Of a DNA stretch of 64,000 bases, positions 59,180-64,000 are shown piece by piece. The position numbers and the translations under genes were made by a program. Origin of the DNA: Hydrangea macrophylla (taxonomy: Eukaryota > Streptophyta > Magnoliopsida > Cornales > Hydrangeaceae); contig CM066983.1 of assembly GCA_033977485.1 (NCBI GenBank), positions 63,226,010 through 63,290,009 on the forward strand, written 5' to 3'. The notes beneath the pieces were generated by a model. It did not search any database. It saw nothing but the letters and a program-made list of their open reading frames with translations, and was not told the origin of the DNA. The first letter of the stretch is position 1, and every line of letters begins with the position of its first letter.

Positions 59180-60205
59180 CAATGTTCTAAAACTCGCTAG
59201 GCGCTAGTAGGGCGGCGAGGGGGGCCTAGCACCTAGGGGCCTAGGCGGTTTTTTTTTTTGAATGAATAAAATTAATAATATAGTATATATACATACCAAT
59301 TATGTGGTGATATTTAAAATAATTACTGATTTTGGGTTTAAATAATTAAAATTTATAACAGTTATGTGGTGTTTTGAAAATACGTAAAGATTATTAGAAG
59401 ATTTTAATATTTATAAAACTATAAAGATCTATTTTTAATTAACTTAAACCTTAAAGAGACTTTAATATGTTTTTGTGTTTTTTTTTTGAAAAATTTATTG
59501 GAAAATCCCATTCTACTAATGTTTATTGTAATAGACCCACCAATTGGTACTTCCCAATAATAGACCCTATAATTGTAAAGATTGTTAGGTATTAGTCCAA
59601 ATTTTCCTATTATAGAATTAGTAAATGTCCTTTCTACCCCTAACCTATATATACATACATATATTATAGGGTCAGATTTTAAGTTTGAATTACTTACCAA
59701 ATCTGAACAAATCTCATCAATTCCGAATTTGTCTTGCTAAATAATATCCCAATAGTTTAGGAAGGATATTACTCTTTAAAACACTTACAAAAATGTTTCA
59801 CCATTTTAGCATTCACAGTGTATCTCATATTCAATCAAGATGTCACATCATCAATGAGTATCATTGTTACGATTTGGATTGAAGGATATGAATTCTGTGA
59901 GATCTCATTGAGAAGGCGATAATAGCAGTTCGAAGGGAAACACTTAAGTTGATCAAAACAGGACATTTCGGCTGATCAAAAGTTGTAGTTCAGATCAGGA
60001 CATTTCAGCTAAATAATGGAAGAGGTGTGTATAGATTGTTTGTATAATACATTTTTACATCTTCAAAATGAATGATTAGTTATACTTGATTAACAAAACA
60101 TCAAAATGCACAGCGCTGCGTCCATTTATAGTATATAATTTCATACTCGTTTTCAGAAGCTCTTTTTATGGTATTGAATTTTACACTGATATGCGTATTT
60201 GAAAA
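59180..60205. other. AT-rich spacer with one hAT-like end
   Basis: CAATGTTCTAAAACTCGCTAGGCGC at 59180 resembles the CAATGTTTT termini at 29062 and 49376, but no matching right end or duplication was found. The rest is AT-rich without a gene. Confidence 0.4.
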
Positions 60206-61861
60206 TTGATGATTCTGAAAAATGTTTTTGACATGCAGATTGTAACAGAGTCATTGCATAATCATGTTATCCTTATATGCTCGTACGACGGTGATGATGC
60301 AGTCATTAGGATAACGGACGATGTGAGATATGGCGAGATTGTACAGCAAATCATTGGAAGGTGGCCTCACATCAAAGAAGTTGATATGTCGTTAACTTAC
60401 AAACTGCCCGGTTACGGAAAGTGCATGTTGGATAGTGAGATGGATGTTGCTGAGATGATTAGGGTGGCTAGGCAATTGAAAATGACCATTGTTGACGTAT
60501 GTGTCATGGTCATGGAAACTGATGTTGACTCAAGCGATGATGATGTATGTGGTGATTTCGCATGCAGTCAGGACATGCAAATTGCAATATTGAATGACGT
60601 TGAACCATCAGTAAATAGGAAGCGTAAAAAAGTATTGCAGAGCTCGTCATGGAGTCGTGAACTTCAAGATGTTGGTCAGCATTTGAAGGTGGTGCTGAGG
60701 AATTTCGTAGGTCACTGTGTAAGTATGAAATTGAGGTTGGATTTAACTTCATGTATTTAAAAAATGAAACAAAGCGGATTACTGCTGAGAGCACCCTTCG
60801 CAACGAAAAAGGGTGTCAATGGAGGGTGCATGCAACCAAGCAGCGTATGAATGGTTTTTTCTATACACGCGAGTTCAACAAGATTCACACTTGTGGATCG
60901 ATTATCCGTACTTCTTCCCATCCTCGAATGAATTCACAGTTAGTCGGGGACTTGATGGAGGATAAAATACGTAGGTAGCCTCTTTATAGACCTATCGACG
61001 TTATTGGTGAGGTTAAAGATAGTTATGGTATTGACATTAAATACCATCATGCTTGGCTGGGGTTGAGAATGCAAGGAGGGAGATTTATGGAGACCATGCG
61101 CGTTCATTTGATAAACTGAGGTGGTACTTCCATGAGGCAGAGAGGGTTAATCCTGGAAGCCATCTCGTGTTGGACGTGGATCAGTCGTCCAAAAGATTCA
61201 ACAGATGTTTTGTTTCCTTTGCAGCATGCATACATGGATTCAAATTTTTAAGACCACTGATTTTTTGGATGGAACGTTCTTGAAAGGAAGACACAAGGGT
61301 GTCGTACTTGGTGCGACGTGTAAAACTAGGAACCAAGGTGAGTCGGGTGCAATCTGTTTTTATTTTTTTTATTTTTTTCCGTTTTATCATGTCAAAATTT
61401 TCCTACTTACATTTGTGAAATTGCTCCCTGTACACTGTGAAATTTCACACTATAAAAGGACTTTTTTTAATCGCTGTTAAGTTCAGAGTAGGTTGACTTC
61501 TGATCTAATTATATAGTGTACAATTATGCACTACATATTGCAAATAATTTTACACTGATCTCAATAATGTCTGTATATGTTTTTGTGTGCAGAAGTATAT
61601 AGTCTTGCGTTTGCAGTAGTCGGGTCGGATGATAAGGATAACTGGTTGTGGTTCCTAACTGAGCTTCGTTTCATATTGGGTACGGAACGGAAGATAACAT
61701 TTATATCCGATCGACACCCCGGTATTATTGATGGGATAAAAACTGTGTTCCCTGAATGTTTCCATGGATTTTGTATGTTTCACATGAAGTATAACCTGAT
61801 TGACAAGCTGAAAGGAATCCTGTCATACCCGCTCCCGCGACATTTAATTATATTATTTTAG
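60206..61861 (+). pseudogene. MuDR-type (MULE) transposase, decayed
   Basis: The N-terminal PB1-like part runs to about 60680 (YGEIVQQIIGRWPHIKEVD, YKLPGYGKCMLDSEMDVAEM). After a one-base loss comes the MuDR DNA-binding part (NEKGCQWRVHATKQ..NKIHTCG). A TAG stop lies at 60976, followed by frameshifts near 61057 and 61255. DGTFLKGRHKGVVLGATCKT begins the transposase core, with its first catalytic Asp. An intron-like gap (about 61338-61591) follows. The core continues as VYSLAFAVVGSDDKDNWLWF, FISDRHPGI and CMFHMKYNL (second Asp), then is truncated at 61861. The SWIM zinc finger is missing. Confidence 0.88.
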
Positions 61862-62934
61862 CATGCATGGTATGCTTACTGTTGTGTTAATGAACACGTG
61901 TGAAGTGAGTGATGAATCACTATTGGAGGGTGTCTCTTGAGAACCCGGTATTTGGCCTTGAAGGCAGTCCAGAAGGTGGGCAAGTGAGAATTCCCTACAG
62001 TTGGGAAAATGAGTAATAACTCATGGTTATGTGCTTAAATGTTTATTTAGGCATATGTAAATATAATTGATTATTATATTGTTGATAGCGACTCATCGGA
62101 GTCATTAGATGCCTGGTGAGGACGGAATTGAACACGCTACGTAATTTGGTAAGCTATTTAGCACTTTCGTAAAATTTGTAGAAACTTGCATTTTAGCAAC
62201 CAAACGGAACTTAGTCGAAAACCTTTTTAATTTTGATGTTTCACCTGTAGAGCTATGCATTAGCTGTGTAGAAAGTTTAAGAGACTGATTAGAAGTTTTG
62301 AAAACTCGTGGGGAGGTAAACACAATTTCTGAAAGTGTTGCCTATATATAGATAGTGATGACTTTCATAAATTTTATAAAACTTAACCTAAATTCAAGAA
62401 GAGGCCAAATGGAGGATTTCTTGGCTTAGAGCTTCAAGACTCGAATCGACGGAGTTCTACCCGTTTGTTTTACACCAAATTCCGTATTTAAACTCTACGA
62501 GGTAAGGCCGTCGTTTTGATACCTATTCGGCCTTGTTTGGTTAAGTTTTTCTGAAAACTCATTTTCTAGAATTTTCATATAAAGTTGATAATTGGACTTT
62601 TGATTAATAGGAATTGTATTAGAAGAGTTACTGCATGTTCCTTGTGCTTGAGTTTTCCTTGGATCGGCGTTTAAGAGCGTAAATCGGAGGTGAGTGATAT
62701 AAATCTTGAGTTTTGGATGATTCTATGGTTTAATGCATTTGATATGCTAGGAATGTATATAGATACCATGTGTAGTTCATATTGGGCAAAACTCATGTAT
62801 AAAGTAGGCCCAAAGTATGTTGAAATGAAAAGCATGGTGATATGTGTTAAATGAGCATGTTTATGTGCCTATGTGGGTTAAAGGGGGATTTGTGCTAATT
62901 CACCGTGACGTCCTCTCGAAGGGGGAGGATTAGT

Positions 62935-62950
62935 AGTGACGACGGTCACT
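62935..62950 (+). other. GACG-loop hairpin in LTR
   Basis: AGTGAC, loop GACG, GTCACT: a perfect 6-bp stem. It follows TCCTC..GAGGA, in the same order as at 168-196. Confidence 0.5.
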
Positions 62951-63697
62951 TGCCGAGAAAGGCATTTAACGCGACATGTCGAAGGGGCATGGGTCGTGGT
63001 TGAGTCTTAAGACTTTGGATCGGTGAATGTGCACTTATTCCCTAGAGACCAATAGTTATGTGTTATGATGGATTGGAACATATTTGTCATCCGTATGCTT
63101 GATTCATATTATTCACTAAGCGTTAGCTTAAACAAATCCATATATCTGTGGTTATATAAATAACCATTCAGGGGCAAGGACTGGAGGAGAGAATCGCGGG
63201 TAATGAGGCAAGGAGGGACAGGAAGCTCCTCATGTTTATAGAACTTGTATCACGTTTGTAATATATATGTTTAACTCATGCCGGTTGTTTAACCGTGCGG
63301 CTTGTAATAGGATTTGTTATAGATGCGAGTATGGCACTTGGTTCACCTTAGGACCTAGTTGCCGAGACGTGTGAAACTTGTTCTTCTGGTACTTATAATC
63401 CGGGTAACGGTTGTGGTGGTTGTATAAATGGTTTGTTTTTACAAGTCTTTGGAAGGTTTAACTCGTAATTTAATTGGTTTTGGTTTGAAATAATTTGATT
63501 TGAAATGGTTTGGCTTGAATTGATTTGGGTTGGTTCTTTGGGTAAAAGAGGTATTGATTTATTAGCGGCATTTGTCGCGGAAGCGCCGGGAATTAACGGC
63601 GTTTATTAGGAAGCGCCGGTAATTAACGGCGTTTGCGGAAAAACGCCGGCAATTGTGAATACAGTCTTTTGGAGGTTTGGATTCTGCACAAACCCCA

Positions 63698-63733
63698 TTC
63701 AACCGGTCGAACGGGGCAATTCGACCGGTCGAA
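63698..63733. repeat. Pair of TTCGACCGGTCGAA words
   Basis: A one-mismatch copy at 63698-63711 and a perfect 14-bp palindrome at 63720-63733 lie 22 bp apart. The fragment at 44540/44562 has the same spacing. Confidence 0.7.
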
Positions 63734-64000
63734 ATGCCCCCTGCCAGAAATTTCAAACTCCTACTTCCAATGTTCGGAACAACTTCTAATTAGGCATGGA
63801 GGTACCTTTTGGGACCCATTGACCTACGAAATTGTTACTTTTGAAAACAAAACTCATAAAGGCGTGTTTGGGCACGCGTTTAATATATCCTTTGAAAAAC
63901 TATGTGGAAGTTGGTGGTTTTGGAGCAAAACTTTTATTAAGGTCATTTTTGGGAACTTTAATCATTTTGGTAAGCATTGATGGCGTGCCACGTGACCTAG

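Larger units (their letters stand above)
62040..64000 (+). mobile_element. Gypsy-type LTR running off the right edge
   Basis: The TATATATAG core at 62342-62350 with a GGGGAGGTAAAC block just before it, a GAGGTAAG donor-like word near 62499, and GTGCCACGTGACC near 63985 mirror the minus-oriented LTR at 55527-57765. Hairpins lie at 62911-62950 and a TTCGACCGGTCGAA pair at 63698 and 63720. The left limit is uncertain and the right end is outside the window. Confidence 0.6.

Overview
The window is plant nuclear DNA, most likely from a eudicot. The evidence is multi-exon genes with GT-AG introns, plant-type Ty1/copia and Ty3/gypsy retrotransposons with tRNA-Met primer sites, many MITEs and AT-rich spacer. 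I cannot name the species. Only two genes look intact, both on the minus strand; almost everything else is mobile DNA and its relics.

The first gene, 7333-41034 minus, encodes a 565-residue plant O-fucosyltransferase-family protein in ten exons whose reading frame joins cleanly. It covers 33.7 kb because introns 1 (12.3 kb) and 7 (11.2 kb) have filled with nested transposons. Intron 7 holds a long gypsy-type LTR split by a Copia element and a hAT-like element. Intron 1 holds a gypsy pol relic split by a second Copia and a hAT MITE, followed by a 0.3-kb-arm inverted repeat. All LTR elements in these introns run antisense to the gene. The second gene, 50364-51452 minus, is a three-exon 10 kDa chaperonin (CPN10, 97 aa) with site II and telo-box promoter words.

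Layout: 1-1444, tail of a gypsy LTR; 1930-2832, tandem TRIM; 2921-5477, solo LTR; 5964-6745, nested Tourist-like MITEs; 7333-41034, O-fucosyltransferase gene with its transposon load; 41-50 kb, MITEs, a LINE fragment, LTR fragments and a SINE; 50364-51452, CPN10; 51734-53972, hAT-like element with a Mutator-like element inside; 54663-59179, broken SEC12/PHF1-like gene split by a 2.2-kb solo LTR; 58187-58489, unidentified coding relic; 60206-61861, decayed MuDR-type transposase; about 62040-64000, another gypsy LTR running off the end.

The most unusual signals are in the gypsy-type LTRs. Several carry arrays of short self-complementary words with a TCGA or CGCG core, set in pairs at fixed spacing (about 20-22 bp in most, 13 bp in one). 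The word differs between LTRs while the layout persists. One LTR carries seven hairpins with an invariant loop and stems that differ but stay complementary. Three other LTRs share a small GACG-loop hairpin with three different perfect stems. These patterns suggest a structured or protein-bound control region in these LTRs. Functions proposed for them are inference.
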